Positions 21,240 through 31,997 of a stretch of DNA of 64,000 nucleotides are shown here, piece by piece. How positions within the stretch are numbered: the stretch's first letter is position 1; each line of letters opens with the position of its first letter. The notes under the pieces were generated by a model that worked only from the letters and a program-made list of their open reading frames with translations, made no database searches and was not told the origin of the DNA. Source of the stretch: Diabrotica undecimpunctata (lineage: Eukaryota > Arthropoda > Insecta > Coleoptera > Chrysomelidae); NCBI RefSeq assembly GCF_040954645.1, contig NC_092810.1:11084377-11148376 (forward strand). Reading direction: 5' to 3'. The translations under genes were made by a program, and so were the position numbers.

Positions 21240-23917
21240 CATGAAGACTACGTCCGGTTCGGCGACTTGGTGCTCAAGGGGTTGGGCCCTACCTGCCCGA
21301 GTTTTTGGGGTTTTTTGTTAGTTTTTTTTTGTTGGCTTGCTTAATTTTTTTTGGTGACCGAGGCCGGTTTTTGTGTTTTTTGATTTTTTTTGTAGGTAGC
21401 CCTGAAACAAAAAGTCATAATTAGTACAATATCTACATTATAACATTGAAAAATATATACAATATGTGACAATATAACAATATAGAGTTTGTCCTCTTAA
21501 GGCAATTGGCCCCACGTTGTATTTAGGGATTGTCCACAAGTGTTATGAGCTACAAACTATCTTTTTGTGCGTTGTTATTGTTTTTAGAAGTGTTTTCTCT
21601 CTGGTGTTTTGTTTTCTCTCTGGTGTGATTTTTGATTTTCTCTCTAGTATTTTGATTTTATTCTACTATTTGTTGTTTGGGTCTTTTGTGCTTTCATCTG
21701 TGGAAAGCGTCGTATTTCATGATCTCTCGCAATGTGTGACTGGGATGATTCTCTATCTCCGCGAACTTTTTCTTTGCTTTTTCTTTCATTATATCTTCTT
21801 CTTCTTCAGTGCCTTATCCGGTCCGGATGTTGGCGATCATCAAGGCTATCATGGTTTTGTTGACTGCTCTGCGAAACAGCTCCGCTGAGGTCATCCCAAA
21901 CCATTGTCGGAGATTTTTCAACCACGAGATACGACGGCGTCCCGGTCCTCTTCTGCCAAATACTTTACCCTGCATAACGAGTTGAAGAATTCGATATTTT
22001 TTTCGTTCCGCATCACGTGGCCGAGGTACTCAAGCTTACGTTGTTTAATTAAATTAAGCACTTCTTTTTCTTTTGTCATGCGCTGTAGGACCTCAACGTT
22101 GGTGACATGGTCCACATAAGATATTTTTAGTATCCTTCTGTATATCCACATCTCGAAGGCTTCGATTCGTTTTTCAGTGGCTTGCGTCAGTGTCCAGGCT
22201 TCAACTCCATATAGTAACACTGGAAGAACGTAGCACCTCACTATCCGCATCTTGGTTCCCAAACTGAGATCACTGCAGCACAGCAAGGATCTCAACTTAA
22301 TAAATGTAGACCGTGCCATTTCAATTCTGGATCTGATCTCTTGAGCGTAGTCCCATTGTACGTTGAGGGTAGTTCCGAGGTAAGTGAATCTGTCGACTCT
22401 CTGGATCTCTTCGCTACCTGCCATTAGTGCCCCGGGATCTAAATTTGTACGGCTGACAACCATGAAATGAGTTTTCTTAATATTAAGGTTCACTCCGTTT
22501 GTTACTCTGACAGTTCGCACTCGGTCTAGTAAGGCCTGCAGATCGCTTAGGCTGGTTGCTAGTAACACAGTGTCATCGGCGTAGCGGATATTATTGATGT
22601 ATTCACCGTTCACTCGGATTCTCATGTCTAGATTTGTGAGGGCTTCATTAAAAATCTCCTCAGAGTATATATTGAAAAGAGTCGGCGATAGCACACATCC
22701 TTGCCTTACTCCTCGCATGATCTTCACTTGGTCGGTCAGCTGGTCTTCGACCTTGACTTGAGCACGCTGGTTCCAGTATAAATTCATGATGATCCGAATG
22801 TCCTTCTCATCCAATCCTACTCTTTGTAGTGCGGTGACCATCTTCTGGTGCTGACAACGGTCAAATGCCTTGGCGTAGTCAATAAAACAAATATAGACAT
22901 CACAACTGACATCATTCATTATATCAGTCACTCTGATTTGTTGTAGTTCTCTAAAGAGGAATCTTTCTGCAACGTATCTCGGTACGTTGACTGTTTCTTT
23001 TAGGCTGTTTTTGTGTGCCGCTTTTATTTTCTTTTTTGATGTATTACATATGTCTCCCCATGCTAGAGATGCATATCTTAGTATAGGAAGAATAATACTA
23101 TTTAATAATCTTGTTTTTGTTTTTATTCTAAGTTTGCTTTTTCTTCCTGCTAGGTCTCTTATTGATGCTCTTGCCATGTTGGCTTTTTGTACTGTAGCGT
23201 CTACATGTTTACTAAACGTTAGGCCTGTGTCCATGATTACTCCAAGGTATTTTGCTTCGCTTTTCCATTCGATGGGAATATGTTGCACAGTCACCTGTTC
23301 TTCTGGTTGTTGGTGCCTTTTTTTGAAAAGTACAGCCTGTGTCTTTTCGGAGTTTATAGCGATTTTCCATTTTAAACTCCATTCTTCTATGTCGTCTAGC
23401 AGTATGTAAGTTGTTTACCGCTATATCTACATTTCTATGTTTGGCCGCTATCGCTGTGTCGTCAGCATAGAGGCTTAGTAGTGTACCTGGTATTCTAAGT
23501 ATGTGTGCTGTGTATATCGTGTACAGTAGAGGTGACAGTACCGCTCCCTGTGGCATTCCAGCCTCCGGGTTCCTGAGTTCGGATAGGACTTGTCCTATTC
23601 GAACTCTGAAACTACGATTGCTCAAGTACGAAGAGATTAGTCTTGTCATTGCTCCGCTGTAACCGTATCTTCTCATTTTGTAGATTAGTCCTTTATGCCA
23701 GACTCTGCCGAAAGCTTTGCTTACATCTAGAAAGGCAGCTCCTGTGAATTGTTTATCATTAAATCTAGCTGCTATGTACACTGTTAGTCTGAGTACTTCT
23801 AGCTCACTGGAGTGTTCCGATCTAAAACCGAATTGGGCTTCGGGTATTATGTCTGTCTGTTTAAGCTTGGAGTCTGCTGAGTATTACTCTCTCTATAATC
23901 TTGCTGATTGCAGGTGA
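21240..23917 (-). pseudogene. Jockey-like LINE RT, interrupted by an RTE LINE
   Basis: From 23917 downward the minus strand reads SPAISKIIERVILSRLQA, AAFLDVSKAFGRVWHKGLIY, GMPQGAVLSPLLYTIYTAHI and TLLSLYADDTAIAA, the ordered RT motifs of Jockey-clade LINEs. The thumb region is SEAKYLGVIMDTGLTFSKHV, followed by ILRYASLAWGDICNTSKKK and a C-terminus near VPRYVAERFLFRELQQI. Frameshifts lie near 23400 and 23860. The RTE insertion at 21795-22914 splits the last residues. The 3' untranslated part probably runs to about 21240. The 5' end is truncated just before RT motif 1. Confidence 0.8.
21795..22914 (-). mobile_element. RTE-like LINE (FEMW lineage) inserted in the Jockey-like LINE
   Basis: Duplications of TTCATTATAT lie at 21785-21794 and 22915-22924. 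The minus strand is open for most of its length: CFIDYAKAFDRCQHQKM, GVRQGCVLSPTLFNIYSEEI, INNIRYADDTVLLATSL, RFTYLGTTLNVQWDYAQEI, EAFEMWIYRRILKISYVDHV and RKLEYLGHVMRNEK. The 3' end is GGCACTGAAGAAGAAGAAG. Because the insertion kept frame, its RT joins the host LINE C-terminus in one 458-codon ORF (23294-21918). The insertion is 5'-truncated just before the first catalytic aspartate and looks young. Confidence 0.9.
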
Positions 23918-24828
23918 TCCCGATCGGAAGATGCGCTGCCTTTTTATGCATTTCTTGATTGCATCTCCGCAGTAATCTTCCGTCGGAAGGTCAATGAAAA
24001 CATAATTAATAAAACTCTTTGTTATTGGCCAACCAGAGTGACAATCTTCGCTGTGATTGGCCACTCTAGCGACATTGTTTGGGGAAATAAGTACGGCCTG
24101 ATGTGAGCTTTTGAAAACGTCAGCCTTATCGTGTGGATTATTAAGAATGATATCGTTTATCGAATCAAAGCTAGCAAAATGAGATTTCTCAGAACAATGA
24201 AGACTTTTAAAATTAAATATAGAAAAAATTGTTATCAAACAAATCATTTTGCTCGAGATAATTTTCTTATATAATAGTGGTAAAGTTAATTATTTGCAAC
24301 ATGACATGAACTTTTTTATTGTTAAATACTCTTTTTATATACTTTGTAATTGTTTCCAATATCCATAAAATTTCATACTATCCCATAATGCTTTTATATT
24401 AAGAAAACGTGTGGCACGTTCATTTACTCTGATAAAGGTGGAAGCAATTACGAGTTCGTTTTAGGACATTTTCTATTATCCAAGCACAATCAATTTGTTC
24501 GCATTGGACATTTTCCTCGGATTTTCCGTTTTATTTTAGATAGGACTGTCATAACACTTTGCGAGTTATCCTCTGAGTGCGCGTTTCCGGGAATACTTTT
24601 TTTAAAAATAACACATCCGGAATAAAAATGAGAAAATCCTACCAGCTGATTGCAGTTAGTAGACGAGCATCAGCGGCACGCGAATGATTTTCTAGTTTTT
24701 TATAGCTCCGTGATGTGTTTTGTGAGATTAGTGTGTTGTTTTACAAGGTTACATCGTTTTTATTGAGGACTAAAATTTAATAAAAAGTAAGTTTGTTTAA
24801 TATTTTACCTACTTAATTTATGTCTACG
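23918..24828. other. Unassigned, with CCAAT-like boxes and a possible untranslated exon
   Basis: Two ATTGGCCA motifs lie near 24025 and 24055, and GC-richer text near 24650-24690 precedes AAAAAGTAAGTTTG at 24782. The last could be a splice donor of a noncoding first exon of the + strand gene. There is no direct support beyond these signals. Confidence 0.25.
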
Positions 24829-24842
24829 TAATATTATCATCA

Positions 24843-25379
24843 CACTGACTAAAAAAAGTAAGATGAGCATTTATAACACCATAATTAGGCCAATATTATT
24901 ATATGTAGGAGAAACAATGACGATGGTTAAAAAAGATGAAGAAGACTTAAGAAAAGCAGAGAAAAAGATTATGAGAACCATACTAGGACCAATCAGAACA
25001 GAGCAAAATGAATATAGAAGCAGAACAAATGCAGAAATTAAGGAAGAACTTAAGGAAGACATCGTAACTAAAATAAAGCAATGCAGAGTTAGATGGTTAG
25101 GTCACATTTGGCGAGCAGGCGATGAGGCAGTGACATAGGCAATGATAAAATGGAATCCAGGAGGAAGAAAGAGAAGGGGAAGACCGAAATCAAAGTGGCT
25201 GCAAGAAGTTGAAGAAGACCTCCAAAGGGTAGGAGTCAGAGAATGGAGAGGAAGAGCTAGAGACAGGAAAAAGAGAGAGATATTGTCAAGAAGATAAGAT
25301 AAACAAAAAAGACTGATCCACTTAAGAAATAGGATCTAGAAAGCATTTGCGGTTTAACCCCACACTGGGGTGTATAGCC

Positions 25380-25443
<64 letters not shown>
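24843..25443 (+). mobile_element. RTE-like LINE with (TA)n tail
   Basis: Duplications of TAATATTATCATCA lie at 24829-24842 and 25444-25457. The frame reads MSIYNTIIRPILLYVGETM, QCRVRWLGHIWRAGDEAV, a TGA at 25136, then GGRKRRGRPKSKWLQEVEED and VREWRGRARDRKK. The 3' UTR ends GGGGTGTATAGCCAT. It is followed at once by about 60 bases of (TA)n that stop exactly at the right duplication. The microsatellite is therefore the tail of this insertion. Confidence 0.9.
25384..25443 (+). repeat. (TA)n microsatellite forming the LINE tail
   Basis: About 30 TA units between the LINE 3' end and its right target-site duplication at 25444. Confidence 0.9.
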
Positions 25444-25451
<8 letters not shown>

Positions 25452-25704
25452 TCATCATGGGGGTAGTTTAGTCATAAAAAAACAAAAGCCAGAATATTGG
25501 TTATATTGTGTTTACACAATGTGTAAATTGTACTTTGAGAACTGTTTTCAAAGTAGAAATAAACTTACTCAACTAAACGTCAAAATAAAGGTACTTTCAA
25601 TTTAAATTGTGGTTATTTCCCATTAAAAATAGTAGATACCGTAAAAATGCAACAATAAAATAATTTCAGAACCATACTGACAATTCTGGTTTTACAAGAC
25701 CTTT

Positions 25705-26811
25705 CATCATCATTATCAACTAGCCTCTAACGTCCACTGCTGAACATAGGCCTCTCGCATGCTTTTCCACTTAGTCCGATTTTGCGCCATCTGAATCCAA
25801 TTTGTAGTCACTCTTTTTATGTCATCTGTCCATCTCGTTGGGGGTCGACCTCTATTTCTGTTAGCTTGTATTAGGAGTCTCCATTCCAAAATTCTTTTTG
25901 TCCACTCAAGTGATCTTGCTACATGACCTGCCCAGTTCCACTTTAGTGTTGTTATCCTTTCAATAACGTCTGCTACTCGTAATCTTTTGCCTATAGTAGC
26001 ATTGGGTATTCTATCACGTAGAGAAATCCCTAACATTATTCTCTCTATTGCCCTTTCCGCAACTTATAGTTTACTCACTGTTGTTCTTGTGAGTGTTAGG
26101 GTTTCTGCTCCGTAGGTCATCACTGGCAAAATACACTGATTAAATACTTTTCTTTTCAGACACATTGGAATCTTAGACCTAAAAATATCCTTCATCTTTC
26201 CAAATGCAGCCCAAGCGAGGTTTATTCTTCTTTTCAGATCGATTGTTTGGTTGTCTCGACTTATTGTGATCTCATGGCCCAAGTATTTATAGGAGTCAAC
26301 TGGCTCAATATTTTTTTCTTCTACCTTTTTGTGGCAGTATGGAGTTCTTGGAGCATTATCTGTGTCTGATCAAAGCTGTCTGCAATAAGAACGATATCGT
26401 CTGCAAATTTAAGGTTATTTAAAAATTTTCCATCTACATTGATGCCCTTTTCGTTCCAATCTATTGTTTTACAAGCGTATTCTAGTAAAGTTGTAAATAA
26501 TTTAGGAGACATGTTGTCTCCTTGCCGAACGCCTCTTTCAATACGAAAGGTCCCAGTATCTTCATTAAGTCTTACACAGGCTGTAGCATGCTGATAGATG
26601 TATCTGATGAGGGATATGTATCGGTGATCTACATTGTGTTAAAGCTTGGAGCATTTCACTTTGATTGACCATATCAAATGCTTTTTCAAAGTCGACAAAG
26701 ACAAGATTCAGGGGTCTATTATATTCAATGGTTTTTTCAATCAACGACTTAATGGTTTGCAAATGATCGTTTGTTCCGTATCCAGTTCTAAATTCTGCTT
26801 GACAAGACCTT
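25705..26811 (-). mobile_element. RTE-like LINE with target-site duplication
   Basis: ACAAGACCTTT occurs at 25694-25704 and 26812-26822. On the minus strand the pieces are LNLVFVDFEKAFDMVNQSEM, MSPKLFTTLLEYACKTIDW, LNNLKFADDIVLIADSFD, GHEITISRDNQTIDLKRRIN, MLGISLRDRIPNATIGKRL, LKWNWAGHVARS and, at the end, AYVQQWTLEAS. The tail is (ATG)n-like. Stops and frameshifts near 26050, 26300 and 26640 break the ORF. It belongs to the same group as 12586-13513 and extends further 5', to before RT motif 1. Confidence 0.9.
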
Positions 26812-26822
26812 TACAATGACAT

Positions 26823-27866
26823 AATTCCTAACAAGTTTCCTGATAACATAATAACTCTGAATATTTGCTTTTTTACTTTCAATTATTACTATACCTTTGA
26901 CCAGGAGAAAGATCTGGCTGATTAAGTTTCTTAGGTAAGCAGGTGGACCGAGTCCACCTAATATATTTATTATTTGTTTATATAGTGTGTTGACCAAAAT
27001 TATTTAATAATTAACTGTTGGTATCTTTCCTTGCATTTGGTCTCAGAACCAAAATATTTTTCCTTATCTTTTCTTCTTTTCTAGGTTTCTTAATTTTCTC
27101 CTTAAACCCTTATCTTATCTTATGTTTGGTAATTTTACCCATCTATCTTTTTGTTTATTTCGGTATCTTTTCTAATACGTCTTATCCTGTACTATCTTTA
27201 CTTATTTCGTCCGTTGGACCATTCCCGGTTCCAAAAGCTAGTTTCGAACCCACGACTCGCTCTCCACCAACCATCTGGCCGCCGTCCGCAGTGTCTCCTT
27301 TGTTGACCTTTCTTGCACCATCCAAAAAAGGTTTCCGAGGTTACAGTATATAAGATGGGGCCATATCGAAATATCTTCAAAATCTCATTGACAATTAAAA
27401 CAAGGGCACTCGTCGTCGATAATTTTACTTATATAATATTTTTTATTGAGTAAATTATCAAATTATCACAAAAAATGCGATAAAGATTAAGCCAGATAGA
27501 AAAGTTTGTGTAGAATATTAACTTCTACCGAATTATTAAAACATTATCCTCATAAATCAATATTTTTTTAGAACGTAATTTTCTAAATCTGAGTTGATTC
27601 ATCAACATTGTAAATACTTTATCAAGCAGATATTAAAACATCTGCAAAGATTACCAGGTAAACGCATTTATTACCAAAACGTAATAATATCAGTAAACAC
27701 GTAGATAAAGCAAACGTCTGGTTCACATATATTATTGATATATTTATACCACACAACAAAATTAATCTTGCAAGTTTCCCGTCTTACTAAAGGATAGTTT
27801 ATTTTATTTTTGGATCTTTATCTGTGATAAGTAGTTCCGTTTTGGGATTTTTGTTTTATTGTGTCG
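26823..27866. other. Intron or intergenic; possible decayed tRNA-like SINE near 27200-27310
   Basis: On the minus strand at about 27290-27235, CGGCCAGATGGTTGG and GTGGGTTCGAAACTAG resemble the A and B boxes of a tRNA-type promoter, spaced about 30 bases. The match is incomplete and no tail or duplication was found. The rest is AT-rich. The last 80 bases lead into the exon at 27867 and may hold its promoter and 5' UTR. Confidence 0.3.
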
Positions 27867-28015
27867 ATGGAGACCGCAAATGTAACACGGTACCAGTTTG
27901 TGAGCTTTCGCGGGACTATGGTGAAGTTTAAGCAGAAGCTGAAGCGAATTTATATGATAAACAGTGTGAATAGTTATGCGATTGAAACTGCGTCCATTGA
28001 AAGCAGTGGATCGGA
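27867..28015 (+). CDS. Candidate alternative first coding exon (copy 1) of a host gene
   Basis: An ATG at 27867 opens a frame of 49 codons plus two bases, ending at a consensus GTAAGT donor at 28016. The peptide begins METANVTRYQFVSFRG, has a basic stretch MVKFKQKLKRIYM, and ends SVNSYAIETASIESSGS plus a split Glu codon. The exon at 35435-35571 has the same plan: a basic middle, then SIGSCELDNISICSSGS and a split Glu codon. The 18-residue tails share about nine positions, and the donors fall at the same point. This points to duplicated alternative first exons that splice to a common downstream exon outside the window. Composition is richer in GC than the flanks. The protein is not recognised. 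Confidence 0.6.
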
Positions 28016-28353
28016 GTAAGTCACGCTTGATATAATTATATTACAGCACCAAACGGTGTTAAATATATGTATAAGATTTTTATGTTTTTTAAATTAAAAT
28101 TGACAGTAGCCGTAGTAGGTATAGCCATACAGGATGGATTTAGTAGCTACACTAATTGCTATGAGTTGCAATAGTTTACAATCTATTAAAAAGTTTAAAA
28201 TTTGAAATAGTAGTACTTTAGTTAGAGGAAAGGCACCAAATTTGAGACACTTGTTTTTTTTTTGTTTTTTTTTTTTTTTTTTTTTAAAAACAAATATAAA
28301 ACAGAATATTCAAAAGTTTTTAAAACATTTATTTCAAAAACTTAAATTTAATG
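28016..28353. other. Intron; T-rich run and a possible pogo subterminal motif
   Basis: A long T-rich run lies at about 28253-28285. AAGGCACCAAATTTGAGACA at 28227 resembles motifs at 30549-30600 near the pogo-like transposase. It may mark the true end of that element. Confidence 0.35.
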
Positions 28354-28362
28354 TTTCTAGAA

Positions 28363-30440
28363 ACCTAGAAACGTCAAAAAACTGTCAAAGTGTTTAGACG
28401 CATTTCAAAGTTTCTCTTAAAAATTTAAATATTTAAACGATTATTTCTTCAGTTCTGAACATGTAAATAGTGAATTATATTAAAATCAAAATCATGTTCG
28501 AGTCTAATCTAAAATAGCTCGCAAAGAAGTTAATTTTATAGTGGTTTAATAACTTAAGAAAAGTAATTAAGTATAAAAGTGAAAGTGATTTGTATACTGA
28601 ATATTGGAATCGTGAGTAGATAACGTATACTTTTTTCATCTATTTGGATTTATATATTTAAGTAAACAACTGCAATCAGTTATAAGTATTATCCAATTTA
28701 CATGAACTGGTATCTCAACGAAAGCTGTAAAACAGCACCGGTTTTAGTCGGATTTTAAAATCCATTTAAAAGATGTCATCTTCCAATCAGCTACCACAAA
28801 ATGCATCATACTCAAAAGCAGTTAGTCAACCACGTAGTATATTAATCCCAAGCAGAGATCAAGCTATTTTGTTTAACACTCTAGAGAATTGTACAATTAA
28901 TGACTATCTTGAAGGATTGAGTCAGCATATAGAACCGAAAAATATAATTTTCGCATCCCGTATATCAAACGGTAGAATATGCATATATCTATCATCCAAA
29001 AACCTAGTAGATAAATTCATAGCAGAAACAAAGAAAATAATAGTAAATGGAAATATACTAGAAGCGAGAAGATTAATAACTCCATCAGTCCGCTTAATTC
29101 TGTCCAATGTATGTCCAAGCATACCTTCTAACATAATAATGGACGAATTAATAAAACTAGGTTTAAATCCTCTCTCAGACATATCATATCTACGGATAGG
29201 AGCAACCAACCCTGCCTTTAGTCATATTCTAAGCTTCCGAAGACAAATTTTCGTTTCACCTTTTCCAGACAACTTTGTACTACCTGAATCTTTTATTATC
29301 GAGTTGGAACAAACATCATACCGCATATTTATAGCCCAAAACGAAAATTGTTTCAAATGCAAATTAACTGGACACCAGGCAGCTAATTGTCCAAATATTT
29401 CACCTTCTAACCATCCTCACAATGATAGTGCAATGCAAACAGAAATAAGACAAAATTCATCAATAAATCATACTCAACAAGATAATCTACAAAATACTCC
29501 CGCAATCTCAAATACCACTCCCTCCACACTTACTACGTCTTCTCAAACCACATTACAAAGAGTAGCAATCCCAAATTTATCAATAAACCAAACCCAACAG
29601 TGCTCACTACAAAATACATCCATACATTTGACCACTTCTTCAGTTAACACTACAATCGCAACACCTACATCGTCTGATTCATCCTCTAATACCCAAAAAC
29701 ATAAATCAACCTTACCCGAAACAAGTCAACACTTACCTTTAAATAAAAATACACATTTGAATTCTTACGAACCCCAAGTAACTTCGAACAAAGCAACCGG
29801 AAAAAGAACCCTAGAAGATGCAATCACGCCACCCTCCGAAGAAAACTTTGAAAAACCTAAGCTTCAATTAAAGAAAAAAACCAAAACTGATGACAAAAAC
29901 TTAAGAAATGATATACCAAATCTCCAAACATTATTGGAACCAGTTAGAGAATATGTAAAAAGGGAAAAGCAATTGTTAAGCTTCGATCAAGTAGTGGATC
30001 TATTCGAAAATATACAAGGATCAAAAGACATAATCAGCGTAACAAAATTGTACTCAGAAGACTCTTATGTACTTATAAAGTTTCTAACGGAATTACATTC
30101 ATACTACATCGACAAAAGAATGAAAACCATAAGCACCAAATTAATACGAAAACTTGGCAAACACATAGGTTTACTCTCTACAGTGAAAACTTCATTATCG
30201 GAAGAAGATTCCGACTCATCGGTAAATAATTCCTCTAAAGAATAATAATATCACTGTTGACTTCATGTCTGTTCCATCACAAGTCTTAGGAAAAAACATG
30301 AATATTAAAAAACACAATAAGTTATCTTAAAGACTCAGAACTGTATCAATTATTGTAATTTTTTCTACCTTTACCTGTATTATATTTTTTAGGTCGCTAA
30401 TAACCCTTGTGGTTGCAGCGTAAATAAATAAAAAAAAAAA
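28363..30440 (+). mobile_element. Gag-only LINE (Jockey/I-like), full unit with target-site duplication
   Basis: TTTCTAGAA lies at 28354-28362 and again at 30441-30449, directly after a poly(A) tract. Between them are a 5' UTR of about 410 bp, one intact ORF (28773-30245) and a 3' UTR of about 195 bp. The 3' UTR ends TTGTGGTTGCAGCGTAAATA and (A)n. That 3' end has the look of Jockey-group LINEs. There is no endonuclease or RT and no trace of one between the ORF stop and the 3' UTR. The unit is therefore either a precise internal deletion or a gag-only lineage mobilised by a partner's RT, as HeT-A is in Drosophila. Confidence 0.75.
28773..30245 (+). CDS. LINE ORF1 Gag-like protein, intact, 490 residues
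   Basis: The ATG at 28773 is the first in frame after the 5' UTR, and the frame is open to TAA at 30243. Residues about 40-185 resemble the RRM-like Gag domain of insect LINE ORF1 proteins: GRICIYLSSKNLVDKF, TPSVRLILSNVCPSIPSNI and SHILSFRRQIFV. One CCHC zinc knuckle, CFKCKLTGHQAANC, lies near residue 193, where two or three are common in relatives. Residues about 205-340 are Ser/Thr/Asn/Gln-rich and disordered. A basic patch GKRTLEDA...KLQLKKKTKT follows, then a helical C-terminus ending in an acidic EEDSDSS tail. ORF1 proteins bind element RNA and form RNPs. Full length with no stop suggests recent origin or continued constraint. Confidence 0.85.
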   Translation: MSSSNQLPQNASYSKAVSQPRSILIPSRDQAILFNTLENCTINDYLEGLSQHIEPKNIIFASRISNGRICIYLSSKNLVDKFIAETKKIIVNGNILEARRLITPSVRLILSNVCPSIPSNIIMDELIKLGLNPLSDISYLRIGATNPAFSHILSFRRQIFVSPFPDNFVLPESFIIELEQTSYRIFIAQNENCFKCKLTGHQAANCPNISPSNHPHNDSAMQTEIRQNSSINHTQQDNLQNTPAISNTTPSTLTTSSQTTLQRVAIPNLSINQTQQCSLQNTSIHLTTSSVNTTIATPTSSDSSSNTQKHKSTLPETSQHLPLNKNTHLNSYEPQVTSNKATGKRTLEDAITPPSEENFEKPKLQLKKKTKTDDKNLRNDIPNLQTLLEPVREYVKREKQLLSFDQVVDLFENIQGSKDIISVTKLYSEDSYVLIKFLTELHSYYIDKRMKTISTKLIRKLGKHIGLLSTVKTSLSEEDSDSSVNNSSKE

Positions 30441-30449
30441 TTTCTAGAA

Positions 30450-30607
30450 CACAACAAAAAAAAAATAAATAAAGCGAATAAAACATATATTTTTGTAAAA
30501 AAATACATTTAATTTTTTTGCGACATTTAATATTAAAAATAAAAGGTGCCCTAATTTGGGATAGCCAGGTATCTAAACTTGAGACATGTACCTTAATTTA
30601 AGATACT
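30450..30607. other. Subterminal region of the pogo-like element
   Basis: Between the gag-only LINE and the transposase stop lie three near-repeats, CTAATTTGGGATA, CTAAACTTGAGACA and TTAATTTAAGATA, spaced about 20-25 bases. They resemble CCAAATTTGAGACA at 28233. This may be a subterminal repeat array, which would place the gag-only LINE within the end of the pogo-like element. Confidence 0.35.
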
Positions 30608-31997
30608 ATTCAAAAAAGCCCTTTCCTTCGCAGAAAAGGCAAATAAATGTGCTGGACTTTATTTCTCCACAGTCTTCATGTGCCCACCTGCCACATTGGT
30701 AACACTTTGCCCATCGTTCGCCATATCTCATCATCATCATCATCACTGGCTCGACAACCCTTTTTGGGTCTTGGCCTGTTCCAGGATTCTTCTCCATTCT
30801 GATCTGTTTCGGGTTTTTTTTCTCCAGTTTTTTATTTTTAAGGTTGCTGTTTCATTTTCTATTTGTTCTAAGTATCCCAGCTTCGGTCTTCCTCTTGTTC
30901 TTTTTCCTACTGGCATCTGTTTGAATATTTTGTTTGGTATTTCGCCTTCTTCCATTCTTTCTACATGTCCTATCCAACACAGCCGTCCTATTTTAATGAA
31001 TGTTCGCCATATCTATGGTCGGAAAATTGGCCGGTGCAAGATAAACATTCGGCTTCGTTTTTTCCACTTTCGTTGGACGATGAATCAGCTAATGGAAAGT
31101 CTTCACTGCTATCTGAGCTTGAACTCGAAGAAACTTTCCGCTTCCTTCTTGATGTTTTGCTTTTTTATGTAGAAAGTTGACCTACGTCTTCATCTGCTAT
31201 TTCTTCTTCGGGCGTTGCAGTTTTTATTTTATCTAATACCTTTTGTTGAACTGTTTTTTTTTCTGGAGTAAATACACAATCCAAGTTTAGCTGGGGTACT
31301 AGTTTTTTTGCTTTTTTCTTCTGCAAAATTTGCTCTAAATCTTCTTTGTAGGGTGTTAGAGTAATTACTGAAGCCTTGCCTGATCTGGCATGTGTTTTTT
31401 TTAGTGGTATCTCTCTTGTATGTAGGGATTGGACAGATGTCTTTCGGAGAAACAAGTTGTTGATGAGGTATTAGTGAACTAGGAGTTCTATGTTCTCCCA
31501 TTGGATGATTTGGTTGTTCATGGTTTGGTTCTATTATTTGTTCGTCCCTTTCGTTTTGTGTTTTTAAGTGCTCTTGAATTCCAAATTCAAAGTCCCTAAA
31601 AATATGGCGACAAATAGGGACCAGTCCAGTTTTTCGGAAACCATTGCAAGATATTTCCATCGTCGCAGCTTTGTTATACGCTTTACAAAAAATACTGGCA
31701 ACGGCATAAGGCGACACAACACGCAACTGATTTTATCTAAGCCAGTTTTCTATTTCTTGTGCGTATTAAGTTTTCAGCGGTGCCATAAAAGCAACATCCA
31801 ACGGTTGCATTTTATGTATAGAATGTGGTGGGAAGCAAATAATCGTCACATGATTCTGTTTGGCCAAATCTATTAGAGCAACGTTTCTCGTATGAGAATA
31901 GTGACCATCAAGGACGAGAATAACAGGGTCTGCAGCTGAAGGTTTAGTGAATTTTATGAAATGTTGAAGCCATCTAGTGAAAATATCGGAAAATATA
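30608..31997 (-). pseudogene. Pogo/Tigger-like transposase, 3' half, with RTE insertion
   Basis: From 31997 the minus strand reads FTRWLQHFIKFTKP, then VILVLDGHYSHTRN with the second catalytic Asp, CFPPHSIHKMQPLDVAFMAP with the third (36 residues between them), and YAQEIENWLR. A stop at about 31742 is followed by VVSPYAVASIFCKAYNKAAT and NGFRKTGLVPICRHIFRDFE, the C-terminal DDE region. After a frameshift near 31440 come SGKASVITLTPYKEDLEQI and an acidic, Ser-rich tract. Past the RTE insertion a PHD-like zinc finger follows, RWAKCYQCGRWAHEDCGE and FICLFC, then a stop. The N-terminal DNA-binding half and first Asp are missing, because the 5' end abuts an unrelated RT fragment. Confidence 0.8.
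30729..31001 (-). mobile_element. RTE-like LINE insertion in the pogo-like transposase
   Basis: A perfect 13-bp duplication, GTTCGCCATATCT, lies at 30716-30728 and 31002-31014. The 273-bp insert encodes GRLCWIGHVERMEEGE, GKRTRGRPKLGYLEQIENE and WRKKTRNRSEWRRILE, followed by a stop and an (ATG)n tail. Removing the insert joins HRYGE to RWAKC across the transposase zinc finger. Confidence 0.95.

Noticed and set aside
24650..24790. Noncoding first exon ending at GTAAGT 24786
   Set aside because: Only a donor-like sequence and base composition support it; kept as a note in the gap entry.
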